A stretch of 24,334 nt of DNA from JACMLD01 sp036500065 (GCA_036500065.1 DASYCT010000200.1:1-24334); one strand, 5' to 3'; positions 8,552-16,935 are shown, numbered from the stretch's first letter. Translations and numbers: made by a program. Notes: generated from the letters alone by a model not told the origin.

Positions 8552-9824
8552 GCAGCAACGGGTGTTGCCCCATGAGTATGCTTTGTACATCATTTGGTTC
8601 CAGCCCGCTCCAATTGGTAAGGATGCTGGCATACAATGAACGGAAATCGTGTTGCATCGGTATATTGTCGTTGACCGTGGCCGTTGCAGGCAGCGTGGGA
8701 TTCACCCCGATAATACCCGGCTTGATGGCATGGCCAAAATAAAATACCGGTGCAGCCGCGCCGTGGTCGGTGCCACCACTGGCATTGCTTTTTATCCGGC
8801 GGCCGAACTCCGAAAACGTCATTCCCATTACCCGTTGCTGAATTTGCAGGAACTGGAGATCGTCCATAAAAGCGCCGATAGCTTCGGACACACGCGCCAG
8901 CAGCTTTGCATGCGTGCCGGTGGTAGTATCGGTGGTTTCGGTTTGTTTGGCATGTGTGTCAAAGCTGCCGGTATTGACCATGTACACCTTTGTTTTTAAC
9001 CCTCCCCCTATCAGTCTTGCCACGATCTTCAACTGGTCGGCCAGCGGGTTCTTCCCCGCGGCCGGGTATTTGGAGGATTGCTGCGGCACTTTCAGCGCGG
9101 CGGTCTTGATAACCCCGGCGTACTGGTCCGTTTTCAAGCTCATTTCTTCAATATAATCCAGTTGCTCGCCCCAGCGGCTGTTACTCTCCACGTTCACCTT
9201 GCCCTCGATTAAATTATAAAAACTGGAAGGATTGCTGATGGCAAGACCCATGGTAAAAGCTGGTCCCTGGAAGGTAGACGATACCACCGAACCTACCTGT
9301 ATGGCCAATGGATCGGGCATGGCGGCATTGGGATAGTTGTCGGGAAATCCCTGGTACACATTGCCAAGGTATCTTCCCGCCCAGCCGGTATTGACCACTT
9401 TATCGCTGTCGGCCCCCGTCATCCATATATCCGTGGCCCGGAAATGCGAGAAATTGGGCTTGGGATAACTCACGGCCTGCACGATGCCGAGTTTGCCGTC
9501 GTTGAACAACTGCTGCAGCCCGGGCAGGGCCGGGTTGAGGCCGGCGCCATCATAGCCGTTGAGGCGGAGTATCTTATCTTCCGGCAGCGCAATATTGCTG
9601 CGGGCTGCCATATAGGCGCTGTATTGATCGAGGGGTATAACGGTATTGAGCCCGTCATTTCCACCAGCCAGTTGTACCAATACCACTACCCGGTCGTCGT
9701 TCATATAGCGGCTCAGCGCATGCATGGCCGGTGTTCCGGCAAGGGCGCGAAGCGATATGCCGTTCAGGAAAGCCGGGAGCATGACGCCCGCGACGGTATT
9801 TTTGAGGAAGTCTTTTCTTTTCAT
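8541..9824 (-). CDS. DUF1501 family exported protein
   Basis: This 427-residue DUF1501 protein belongs to a sulfatase/alkaline phosphatase-like fold of unknown function. Recognisable motifs are VVLVQLAGGNDGLNTVIPL near the N terminus, GSFDTHAKQ in the middle and a late SGGTDHGAAAPVFYFG block. I chose the ATG at 9824 (MKRKDFLKN): it opens a Tat-like signal with KRKDFLK followed by a hydrophobic stretch ending LRALAG, and DUF1501 proteins commonly begin this way. The frame stays open to 9887, but the extra 21 residues are encoded largely by a repeated palindrome (9848-9877) and are not credible coding sequence. DUF1800 lies directly upstream in the same direction. The two families are commonly found together and are thought to act in the periplasm, although their biochemical role is not established. 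Confidence 0.9.
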   Translation of the reverse strand: MKRKDFLKNTVAGVMLPAFLNGISLRALAGTPAMHALSRYMNDDRVVVLVQLAGGNDGLNTVIPLDQYSAYMAARSNIALPEDKILRLNGYDGAGLNPALPGLQQLFNDGKLGIVQAVSYPKPNFSHFRATDIWMTGADSDKVVNTGWAGRYLGNVYQGFPDNYPNAAMPDPLAIQVGSVVSSTFQGPAFTMGLAISNPSSFYNLIEGKVNVESNSRWGEQLDYIEEMSLKTDQYAGVIKTAALKVPQQSSKYPAAGKNPLADQLKIVARLIGGGLKTKVYMVNTGSFDTHAKQTETTDTTTGTHAKLLARVSEAIGAFMDDLQFLQIQQRVMGMTFSEFGRRIKSNASGGTDHGAAAPVFYFGHAIKPGIIGVNPTLPATATVNDNIPMQHDFRSLYASILTNWSGLEPNDVQSILMGQHPLLPMV

Positions 9825-9847
9825 AATCGTTTGTTTTATGAGCCCGG

Positions 9848-9877
9848 GGGTGAGCCGCCCCTGTAGGGCGACCCACC
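9848..9877 (-). repeat. Dispersed palindromic repeat, copy 1 (REP-like)
   Basis: This 30-base element reads GGGTGAGCCGCCC, CTGTA, GGGCGACCCACC on the plus strand. It matches the sequence at 17696-17725 in 28 of 30 positions. As RNA from the minus strand, the direction of the surrounding operon, the arms pair with no mismatches, using two G-U pairs around a short loop. From the plus strand the same two positions are A-C mismatches. It sits between the DUF1800 stop and the DUF1501 start. Confidence 0.75.
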
Positions 9878-9892
9878 GTTTGACCATTTAAC

Positions 9893-11509
9893 TCAACACA
9901 ACTGGTACTGCGGCAAATTCATAATATATTTATACAAGTTGCGCAGTTTACTGGTCACATCTTTTTTATTGGCCGCATCCTCCGGGTTATTGATCATCTT
10001 CTGCCAGGCATCGGTCCAGTAATGATCGCTCATCATCCCCTGTAGCCCCGACAACAGGATGCCTTCTTTCATGTATTTCTTTTCCTTTTCGGGTATATCG
10101 ATTACGTACAACAATTGTATTGACTCATTGATCAGCGCGTCCGGGTTGCCGGGGTCCGACAGGCTTTGAGCAAACTTATACGGGTCGGCCAGCAGTTTTA
10201 CCGGGCCGCGTGCAAAGCCATAGCTCAACATGCGATCGGTAAACTGGTTGCGTTTGGGCAGCGTATCGGAATTGATCCAGATTTTATCGTATTGCGGTTC
10301 CTGGTACCAGGCCTGCCAGCCGGCTACGTTGGGCGGGTCACCGATGCTTTGCTGCATCTGCGCAGCCGAATTATGGATGTTCAGCCAGAACCCATAGCAA
10401 TCAACATAACTGCTGCTATCCGGGAACGATACATGGTATTCGCGGCAAAGCCCCACGGTGAAATCGGCCGGGCTTTTGATGATCCCGCCGATATTGCCGG
10501 GATCAAAGAAGTGGCGACTGGAAAGCAATTCTTTCAGTACCGGCTTTATTTCATAATTGTTTTTACGGAATGTTTTTGCCAACGGCTCAATGATGTTCTT
10601 TTCCGTGGCATCGTCTACCTGGTGGTACACAAAAAAGCGGTACAGCTTGCGACAGATAAACCGGGACACTTCTTCCTGTGCAAAGATCATTTCGAGCATC
10701 TCCTCGAATTCCTGCTGGCCGTCCTTTCCCTTTCTTCCCCGGATAAGTGTATTGGCATAGAACGCCGAAAACTGCTTGTCGTTTTCATCGTGCCGGTTCC
10801 CGTCAAATATGCCGTGCGACTCGGGGAGTACCTTATTTTCTATCCTGAATCCCGTGAGCACCCGGGCAGCCGCTTTTACATCAGCTTCGGTGTAATGGGA
10901 GCCCGGCCCCTTCCCTACCGTAAACAATTCCTGCAGTTCCCTTCCGTAATTTTCGTCCGGCGCTTTTTTGGAGCTGGCATTCCCGTTAAGATATTTGAGC
11001 ATGGCCGGGTCGATGGTGATGGCCCTTACCATGTCTTTGAAATTTCCCAACGCATATTGGCGCAGCAGGGTATTGTGCTTGTAGATAAACAACGGATTGT
11101 CGATTACATTGGTTTCGGTGGCAAAATGATTGTGCCAGAAAAGCACCATTTTCTCCCGCAGCGTGCGATGCTGGTTGATCATCAGGCCGAGCCACCAGGC
11201 TTTCAGCGAATTTCTCCGGCGGCCGGAGTTCATGCCGTTGAGTTTGGTGGCCGTTATCCATGTTTGCCCCGGCTGTATTTCTTCGTCGGAATATTTGTCG
11301 TCGTTGTAATTATTTACGGGAGGCTCTGGCGTTGCTTCTTCTGTGTCGAGCAGTTCGCGGATGGATCTTCGAAGTGATTTGGAAGCAAAATAATCGATGT
11401 CTTCCCTGGTGGCGCCGAACATCGTGCGTTTGAGCAGGTGCCTTGCCTGTTCGTGGGTCCACTTGCCTTTGTATTTTTTAAGGTTGCTGCTTATCGCCGG
11501 TATTTCCAT
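9893..11509 (-). CDS. DUF1800 family protein
   Basis: A 538-residue DUF1800 member. Family hallmarks are an N-terminal WTHEQARHLLKRTMFGAT, the FWHNHFAT motif around residue 125 and NYGRELQELFTVG near residue 195. These are followed by DVKAAARVLTGF and a long helical C-terminal half with the DPPNVAGWQAW segment. No clear signal peptide is seen at the ATG, so export is uncertain. The family has no assigned reaction. It is typically adjacent to DUF1501, as here, where the DUF1501 ATG is 68 bases downstream and the only thing between them is the palindromic repeat. The two are most likely one transcript and one functional unit, possibly acting on envelope or extracellular material; that last point is inference. 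Confidence 0.92.
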   Translation of the reverse strand: MEIPAISSNLKKYKGKWTHEQARHLLKRTMFGATREDIDYFASKSLRRSIRELLDTEEATPEPPVNNYNDDKYSDEEIQPGQTWITATKLNGMNSGRRRNSLKAWWLGLMINQHRTLREKMVLFWHNHFATETNVIDNPLFIYKHNTLLRQYALGNFKDMVRAITIDPAMLKYLNGNASSKKAPDENYGRELQELFTVGKGPGSHYTEADVKAAARVLTGFRIENKVLPESHGIFDGNRHDENDKQFSAFYANTLIRGRKGKDGQQEFEEMLEMIFAQEEVSRFICRKLYRFFVYHQVDDATEKNIIEPLAKTFRKNNYEIKPVLKELLSSRHFFDPGNIGGIIKSPADFTVGLCREYHVSFPDSSSYVDCYGFWLNIHNSAAQMQQSIGDPPNVAGWQAWYQEPQYDKIWINSDTLPKRNQFTDRMLSYGFARGPVKLLADPYKFAQSLSDPGNPDALINESIQLLYVIDIPEKEKKYMKEGILLSGLQGMMSDHYWTDAWQKMINNPEDAANKKDVTSKLRNLYKYIMNLPQYQLC

Positions 11510-11601
11510 AAAGATTCGATTTAAAGAATATCTCCTGCCGGAATCCAGCCTAATATAAGCAAACTACTTACCATGTTGAGGCGGGAAATGTAAACCAAAT
11601 G

Positions 11602-12303
11602 TTAAGCGGTCGGAAATAGCTCCTGCAGGGCTTTTTTAAGATCTTTTATTCCTTCCGTAGCCGGTTTTTCGACGGCCGTAAGATTACGTACCGAAGTGGT
11701 GTACGGCACTTTTTTATCGATGATAAACTTCTTTATCTCGCGGGGCGCATAGTTCACCAGTCCCGCAGCGGGATAGACCAGCAGCGAGGTGCCGGCCACC
11801 ACGAAAATATCGGCTTCGTTGACAATCGGTATGGCCGCTTCTATCATGGGCACGGGTTCTTCAAACCATACGATATGAGGACGGAGCTGCGCCCCGTCGG
11901 TTGCCAGGTCGCCCAGTCGTATATCGCCTTTTATATCGTAGATAAGCGTTTCATTGCTTTCGCTCCGCATTTTGAAGATTTCGCCGTGCAGGTGCAGCAC
12001 CTGCGAAGACCCGGCGCGTTCGTGCAGGTCGTCGATGTTCTGGGTGATGATGTGTACGTCAAACTCTTTTTCCAGTTCCGCCAGCCCGTAGTGCGCGGCA
12101 TTGGGTTGCGCATCCAGTACGTTTTTACGCCGGTAATTATAAAATTCCAGTACCCGTCCCCGGTTCTTTCTCCAGGCGCCGGGCGTAGCCACGTCTTCGA
12201 TGTTGTACCCTTCCCAAAGACCATCGCTGTCGCGGAAGGTTTTTAACCCGCTCTCCGCACTGATGCCCGCGCCGGTGAGTACAACCAGTTTCTTTTTAGC
12301 CAT
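11602..12303 (-). CDS. cobB: Sirtuin NAD-dependent protein deacylase, zinc-cysteine-less
   Basis: A 233-residue class III (SIRT5-like) sirtuin, which removes acyl groups from lysines using NAD. Visible are the NAD-binding GAGISAESGLKTFRD (11-25), the TQNIDDLHERAG motif (88-98), the catalytic His106 in LHLHGE, and LRPHIVWFEEPVP (140-152). Tyr55 and Arg58 (FYNYRR) match the pair that E. coli CobB and SIRT5 use to bind succinyl or malonyl groups. The region between His106 and LRPH normally carries four zinc-binding cysteines; here there are none, and the whole protein from this start has no cysteine. The ATG at 12303 begins MAKKKLVVLTGAG; an in-frame ATG nine codons earlier overlaps the flank of the upstream terminator and is less likely. 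The gene stands alone between a terminator and the DUF1800 gene. Confidence 0.93.
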   Translation of the reverse strand: MAKKKLVVLTGAGISAESGLKTFRDSDGLWEGYNIEDVATPGAWRKNRGRVLEFYNYRRKNVLDAQPNAAHYGLAELEKEFDVHIITQNIDDLHERAGSSQVLHLHGEIFKMRSESNETLIYDIKGDIRLGDLATDGAQLRPHIVWFEEPVPMIEAAIPIVNEADIFVVAGTSLLVYPAAGLVNYAPREIKKFIIDKKVPYTTSVRNLTAVEKPATEGIKDLKKALQELFPTA

Positions 12304-12324
12304 ACTCAAAAATAAGCAAAATAA

Positions 12325-12364
12325 CCCCACCGGTTATTCCGCTGTGCAGGGATAGCCGGTGGGG
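12325..12364 (-). terminator. Terminator after the DUF4349 gene
   Basis: Read leftward, CCCCACCGGCTAT and ATAACCGGTGGGG form a 13-bp stem with one G-T pair and a 14-base loop. It begins 15 bases after the DUF4349 stop. It is followed by a T-rich tract (TTATTTTGCTTATTTTT) that runs up to the sirtuin start, so sirtuin transcription must begin very close to its own ATG or read through. Confidence 0.8.
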
Positions 12365-12378
12365 TGAATAAGAAGCAT

Positions 12379-13278
12379 TTATTGCTTTTTTACGGGGGAA
12401 GGTTTGAGTTTTCTTATGACCATCCAGCCGGCGAAAAGACCGAGCCATAAGGGCCAGAGAGAAATAATAAATATAAATACTTCTCCAAACCAGGCAAGCC
12501 CGGATTTGAATGATTCCGCCAGCCGCGAACCATAAGAAGGCGCGGCAGAGGCCGTGTTGGCGGCAGGGTTCAGTACCTGGTAATAGGTAAGATTGATCGT
12601 GCTCCACGAAGATGCATGGGAAAGATATTCCAGTCTTCCGGCAGCACCTTCCTCCTGCTCCTGTATTTCATCAATATGGCTTTGTACTTCCAGTATCTCG
12701 TCCATGTTCTTCGCCTGTTTCAAAAAATCCATGTAGCGGTCCCGTATCCTTTTTTTGGCTTCCATCCTTGACCGCGTATCCACGGTCTCGGTCGTAACAT
12801 CCTCCGAACTGATCTTCTTTTCCACCAGCGTTTCATTGGTGGGCACCAGCCGGGCGACGGCATCGTCGAACCGGTCCACCGGCACCTTGATCGTGATGGT
12901 GTTTTCGATTTTATAATCCGTTTGATTCTGATCCTCGCCCGCGACATATCCGCCTGTTTCTTTTACCCCGGTATGCAGCAATTCGCTGAATGTTTTATAG
13001 TTTTTTACTTCCAGGGTGATCGTGGCCGTTTTAATTATTTTCTTGTCCCAGTTTTCGTTCGGGCTGCTTTTGCCTGAAGGCGCCTGTATTTTTATATTAC
13101 CCTCTGGAGCGGCAGAATCGGTCGCCGCATAGCTTACCTGGGCCATATCTCCTGTTTTGAAGCTGCTTACATTAGCCGGTGCAGGAGAATTCCCGGGATT
13201 CTTATCTGCTGACCGTTGGTTACAGGCAATAAAAATCAATGGCAGCAATGCTGCCGGTACAAGACGCGACAATTTCAT
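12379..13278 (-). CDS. DUF4349 domain lipoprotein
   Basis: A 299-residue protein with a lipoprotein signal (LPLIFIAC, Cys19). After a short low-complexity spacer, the DUF4349 domain spans about residues 83-250. It runs from IIKTATITLEVKNY through IKVPVDRFDDAVARL and VDTRSRMEAKKR to a short coiled-coil-like helix (DEILEVQSHIDEIQEQEEG) and LEYLSHASSWSTINLTY. A single transmembrane helix near the C terminus (VFIFIISLWPLWLGLFAGWMV) is followed by a short basic tail. DUF4349 proteins are membrane-associated and of unknown function; some act near envelope stress genes, but nothing here tests that. It is monocistronic, with a terminator directly downstream. Confidence 0.9.
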   Translation of the reverse strand: MKLSRLVPAALLPLIFIACNQRSADKNPGNSPAPANVSSFKTGDMAQVSYAATDSAAPEGNIKIQAPSGKSSPNENWDKKIIKTATITLEVKNYKTFSELLHTGVKETGGYVAGEDQNQTDYKIENTITIKVPVDRFDDAVARLVPTNETLVEKKISSEDVTTETVDTRSRMEAKKRIRDRYMDFLKQAKNMDEILEVQSHIDEIQEQEEGAAGRLEYLSHASSWSTINLTYYQVLNPAANTASAAPSYGSRLAESFKSGLAWFGEVFIFIISLWPLWLGLFAGWMVIRKLKPSPVKKQ

Positions 13279-13430
13279 GGTAGTGTTTTTTAGAGTGACT
13301 GGTAAAGAGATGCTGAAATAATAACTATTACATACGCGATGTAAAAAATAATTCCCGGGGATGAATGGATTTGAGATTGATACGGTCTTCCTGCAAAAAG
13401 TAACCCTTGCAGGTTGTTAAAATAAAAGAA

Positions 13431-13471
13431 CAGGCCCTGTAACCGGTAACAAGTTCCGGTTACAGGGCCTG
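13431..13471 (-). terminator. Strong terminator after the T9SS cargo gene
   Basis: CAGGCCCTGTAACCGG and its exact reverse complement form a perfect 16-bp stem with a 9-base loop. Leftward it is followed by TTCTTTTATTTTAAC, a usable T-rich tract. It lies 49 bases past the stop of the gene at 13520 and more than 150 bases upstream of the DUF4349 start. It separates the two transcripts. Confidence 0.85.
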
Positions 13472-13519
13472 CCTGTTTTAGGGTTTAAGGATGCTATTTA
13501 TAAAATAGCGGGTAGTCAT

Positions 13520-16153
13520 TTATTCTCTTTTGATGATAAGTTTTTCCACTGCGCTGAATACCGTTGTTTTTACGTTCACGTAGTACAGGCCGGAAGAATA
13601 CTTGCCGAGGTCGTCGATGCGTACGAAGTTTTCACCGGCATTCAGTGAAAGGTTTCTCCGTGCCAGCAGGCGGCCTGTATTGTCGGTAAGGTCTATGGTG
13701 GTCACCGTTGCCACGGTGCTGTTTATCTTCAGGGTCGTGTACTGATCGGCCGGGTTGAGGAATATATGCAGGCTGTTTTCCAATCCACCGGTAAGATTCA
13801 CGCTTCTTGTGTCACTGTAATGCACGGTACCGTCGTTGTATACAATCTTCAGGCGGTAGTACGAAAAACCCTGTAGCGGCGCATCGTCCGTCGAGCTGTA
13901 ACCATAAACACTTATGGAATTGGACTGGTAAGCATCCACCGATGCAAGACTGTCCCATTGCAGGCCGTTGATGCTGCGTTCTACGTTGGTACGCAGGATG
14001 CCGGGGAATGTATTTTCCTGCCATTGCAGGTCAACCGCTTTGCGGCTGTTCATAGACGCGGTAAACGATAATAAATCCTTTCCAAGCAGGGCGCCCATTA
14101 CAACAGGGTAATCCTCTACTTCACCATTGGAGAAATAGCCGGTCATATTATTGACGGTCATGCCATTGGATGCTGAAGTAAGACGGACACGCAACCATGT
14201 ATTGGTATTCGTGGTATAGGGTACCCACATGGTCCAGCTCAGCGGCACCAGTTGCATCGAAGCGCTGGAAGGCACTGTAATGGACCGGCCCTCACCCGGG
14301 TCATATACCCCGTTAAAGTTCCAGTCAAGCCATGCCACCATCGTAGCAGTGGCGCCGGTGTTATTATATACGTTTACGCTAATGGAATAAGTAGTGGTGC
14401 CGAAATAATCCAGCGAAGGCGCTGCGCCCATGCCGTCATCGTTGGCATCGCCATTCACAGTGCCCGTTTTGCTCCAGGTGGCGCCAATGCTGTTGCCCAG
14501 TTTCAGGTTCACGTCTTTTTCGTGGTTCGCTGGTTCGCCGGACGCATCGTAGGAAGCAGGTGCATCCCCGAAATCGCTTTTGGGGTGATATGCTTCCGCC
14601 GCATCGCCGAGGTTGGGAATAGCGGGGCTGTAGGCCGGGTTCGATACAATATTGAACTGGGTGCCGATGGTGCCGTCTTCATTGTAGATGGCTACATTCG
14701 GAACAAAGCCATTGGCTATATCAGCACTCAATGCATACATATTACCCGCCCAGTCCTGCGTTATTTCTCCCAGTTCAAAACCGGGACCAGCATAAATGGT
14801 AGCCAGCCCGGTGCTCATATTGAATTGGTACATATCCGGGTCATTGCCTGAATTGTCCGAGTCAAATAAAACACCGTCTTTGATGGAGAAATCACCCCAG
14901 GCGTGCAGCAACCCTGATCCATCATCGGTTGGTAACGCATAAGCCTGGCACGCGCGGTAAGGCACGTTACTGCCATTGAAGTCTATCCGCCATATAATAG
15001 ACTCACGGCCGGAAGTACTATTGGAGTTCGTTGTCTGCAACCCGAGGTACAGGCTTCCATTATAAAAGGCAGCGCCGCCGGACTCTACTCCCATCGCCGA
15101 AGAAGTTGGAATACCGATGCTATTGATATCCGCTAAAACGGTGCTGATGGTTTCTGTATTAAAATCATATTTTTTAAGCGAACGGTTGGAGCCGGGTGTG
15201 GCGGTACCGTTGGAAACATAATATAAAAATTTGTTGTAGGGGTCGTACGCCATGGAATTAATATAAGTCGCAACGGCCGCATCGGTAAATATCGCTTTCG
15301 TATTGCCGGTAGCAGGGTCCAGTGCATACACGGTTTTATCCAGCGAATGCAGTATATAAGAAGGCTGACCGGTAAAAGGTTTCGACGTATTGTAATAGTT
15401 GGTGGGGAAAGAGCCCGGCGTACAGGCGGTAATATCCGACAACCAGAACGAACCGTTATCGATACTTACGTCACTCCCTGAATTGGTAACGGTGATCGTA
15501 ACCTGCTTCACGGGGCCGGCCACGTCTACATTAAAAGAGGCGTACACCGCACTCGTGGCAACGTTTCTTCCCAGCCCTGACGAGTTGGGGGTAGACACCG
15601 CCTGTGGTGTTGTGGTATGATTGTTGGTTACTGCAAGCGTCTGCAAGGCAGGCGTTCCCAAAGCAGTAAAGTCAATGGATTGAGCGACGCCGGCGCCATT
15701 CACCGCTGTCATGTTGACCTGTTGCAGGTTATCTACATCAAACAGGGAAAATTGCAGGTTGGAAACTTCCGCATCGAAGGTTAATACAATCTGTCCGTTG
15801 CCGATAAACTGTACGTCTGCGTCGGGTACCGATGTATTTTCGTTTCCATACGAACCGGCTTCACCGGTATGCGTCTGGTTGTCACCGCTGAATGCATTGG
15901 CTGCATAGTTATGCGAAATGGCCAGCCGCTGGTTGCCAAAAGCAAAAGTTTGTGTTTGTGCAGCCGCGAGCGATGGAAGATATCCATTGCTGCTGGTGTA
16001 CTGCGCATTATAGATAAAGAAATCGAGGTAATCCCACTTAAGGGTAAACTTACTATACCCCGCAGGGCATTGTGCGGAAGAAAACTCCGTGATTGTGACG
16101 AGTAAGATCACAGGCAGGATGGTTTTCAAAAGATAATGGGTCAGGCGTTTCAT
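13520..16153 (-). CDS. Secreted GEVED-domain protein with T9SS sorting domain
   Basis: An 877-residue cell-surface or secreted protein. From the ATG at 16153 it starts with a clear signal peptide (MKRLTHYLLKTILPVILL... ending SSAQ). The frame is open to 16267, but that part lies beyond the likely promoter and adds an implausible N terminus. Domains in order: a beta-rich, adhesin-like region (about 25-240); a propeller-like stretch (LDKTVYALDPATGNTKAI, MAYDPYNKFLYYVSNGT) around 260-500; a GEVED domain around 526-685 (DFGDAPASYD, WLDWNFNGVYDPGEG, NGEVEDYPVV); and a T9SS type A C-terminal sorting domain in the last ~90 residues (IFLNPADQYTTLKI, then GLYYVNVKT...). T9SS substrates of this type cross the outer membrane and are often surface-attached. 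Substrate and partner are unknown; adhesion or binding is inference. Confidence 0.9.
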   Translation of the reverse strand: MKRLTHYLLKTILPVILLVTITEFSSAQCPAGYSKFTLKWDYLDFFIYNAQYTSSNGYLPSLAAAQTQTFAFGNQRLAISHNYAANAFSGDNQTHTGEAGSYGNENTSVPDADVQFIGNGQIVLTFDAEVSNLQFSLFDVDNLQQVNMTAVNGAGVAQSIDFTALGTPALQTLAVTNNHTTTPQAVSTPNSSGLGRNVATSAVYASFNVDVAGPVKQVTITVTNSGSDVSIDNGSFWLSDITACTPGSFPTNYYNTSKPFTGQPSYILHSLDKTVYALDPATGNTKAIFTDAAVATYINSMAYDPYNKFLYYVSNGTATPGSNRSLKKYDFNTETISTVLADINSIGIPTSSAMGVESGGAAFYNGSLYLGLQTTNSNSTSGRESIIWRIDFNGSNVPYRACQAYALPTDDGSGLLHAWGDFSIKDGVLFDSDNSGNDPDMYQFNMSTGLATIYAGPGFELGEITQDWAGNMYALSADIANGFVPNVAIYNEDGTIGTQFNIVSNPAYSPAIPNLGDAAEAYHPKSDFGDAPASYDASGEPANHEKDVNLKLGNSIGATWSKTGTVNGDANDDGMGAAPSLDYFGTTTYSISVNVYNNTGATATMVAWLDWNFNGVYDPGEGRSITVPSSASMQLVPLSWTMWVPYTTNTNTWLRVRLTSASNGMTVNNMTGYFSNGEVEDYPVVMGALLGKDLLSFTASMNSRKAVDLQWQENTFPGILRTNVERSINGLQWDSLASVDAYQSNSISVYGYSSTDDAPLQGFSYYRLKIVYNDGTVHYSDTRSVNLTGGLENSLHIFLNPADQYTTLKINSTVATVTTIDLTDNTGRLLARRNLSLNAGENFVRIDDLGKYSSGLYYVNVKTTVFSAVEKLIIKRE

Positions 16154-16478
16154 TAGTACAGATATTAGGGATTTAATCGAATTATTAGAGACAAATATAT
16201 ATACCGGATTCAAAAAATCTAAGTGTTTACCAACACAATAAATCTGTAAGTACCTATTTACTAGCACTCCCGGGCAAAAAAATCTACAGCTTTTCAGCGT
16301 TTTAAACGGGCCTCTTAATTACAGTCAAGATTTTTTTTAATGGACGTTAATATATAAATTGACCGGAATCAACCGATCGGTTGCCGGAGTTTTACGAATC
16401 CATGTAAATAACGGATCGAATTCTGTGTCTTTACCGGGATTTTTGCCGGTCCTTCTGCGGAATTAAGCTGGCAGGCTA
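16154..16478. other. Intergenic region upstream of the T9SS gene
   Basis: These 325 bases hold the promoter of the T9SS gene on the left. In the middle is AT-rich DNA with a run of eight T (16331-16338). On the right are a perfect 12-base palindrome AACCGATCGGTT (16371-16382) and a small ACCGG/CCGGT hairpin (16433-16450) just past the EVE gene stop. No open frame in it looks coding. Confidence 0.55.
16192..16199 (-). promoter_or_regulatory. Candidate -7 box of the T9SS cargo gene
   Basis: TATATTTG on the minus strand fits TAnnTTTG exactly and lies 38 bases before the ATG at 16153. This supports that ATG over the upstream in-frame start at 16267. No convincing -33 TTTG is found at the standard spacing. 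Confidence 0.5.
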
Positions 16479-16886
16479 TTATTCTCCTGCAAGCTCAAGA
16501 ACGATTTCCCATTCCTCGTCGGTCACGGGCTGTACGCTCAGGCGGCCCAGGCGCACCAGGGCCATATTGACCAGGCGTTTATCGGCTTTTATCTGCTCAA
16601 GGGTTACCGGCTGCTTTAATTTCCTGTAGGGTATTAAATCAACCACTACCCATGCTTCTTCTTCGGTAGTAGGGTCCTGGTAATATTCTTTGGCTACTTT
16701 GGCAATGCCTACGATGGCAAGTCCCTCATTGCTGTGATAGAAGAATACCTCCTCTCCCTTTTTCATCAACCTTAAATGATTGCGGGCGGCATAATTGCGA
16801 ATACCGTCCCATGTAACCTGTTTGTCTTTTTCGAGTTGCCCCCAACTGTAAACAGAAGGTTCTGATTTTACCAGCCAATATGCCAT
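16479..16886 (-). CDS. EVE domain-containing protein
   Basis: A 135-residue stand-alone EVE domain, complete from the N-terminal MAYWLVKSEPSVYSW to the C-terminal VTDEEWEIVLEL. EVE domains share the PUA-like fold of YTH and ASCH domains and bind modified nucleic-acid bases. Stand-alone bacterial members resemble thymocyte nuclear protein 1. Typical motifs seen are WDGIRNYAARNHLRLMKKGE, VFFYHSNEGLAIVGIAKV and the LGRLSVQPV strand. The sequence does not show whether the ligand is a modified DNA base. There is no restriction or modification gene next to it, so a defence role has no local support. It is divergent from the fasciclin gene 154 bases away. Confidence 0.93.
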   Translation of the reverse strand: MAYWLVKSEPSVYSWGQLEKDKQVTWDGIRNYAARNHLRLMKKGEEVFFYHSNEGLAIVGIAKVAKEYYQDPTTEEEAWVVVDLIPYRKLKQPVTLEQIKADKRLVNMALVRLGRLSVQPVTDEEWEIVLELAGE

Positions 16887-16902
16887 GTACTATATATTTC
16901 GG

Positions 16903-16935
16903 CGAAGATAAAAAAACTAAGGCTTGTAAATCCAA
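16903..16935 (-). promoter_or_regulatory. Possible promoter of the EVE gene
   Basis: On the minus strand TTG (16935-16933) is followed 22 bases later by TATCTTCG (16910-16903), which differs from TAnnTTTG at one position. It would leave a leader of about 16 bases before the ATG. Spacing is slightly long, so support is modest. Confidence 0.35.

Noticed and set aside
10166..11377. A 403-residue open frame antisense to DUF1800
   Set aside because: Shadow of the DUF1800 gene: no domain, no ribosome binding context, and the sense frame has clear family motifs.
16154..16267. N-terminal extension of the T9SS cargo protein
   Set aside because: A strong signal peptide begins at 16153 and a TATATTTG box lies between the two candidate starts, so the extension is upstream of transcription.
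16433..16450. ACCGG/CCGGT hairpin after the EVE gene as a terminator
   Set aside because: The stem is only five base pairs and the downstream side on the minus strand has no T-run, so the call is too weak.
16479..16886. EVE protein as part of a modification-dependent defence system
   Set aside because: The domain occurs alone, without McrB-like, nuclease or methylase neighbours; housekeeping-type stand-alone EVE proteins are common.
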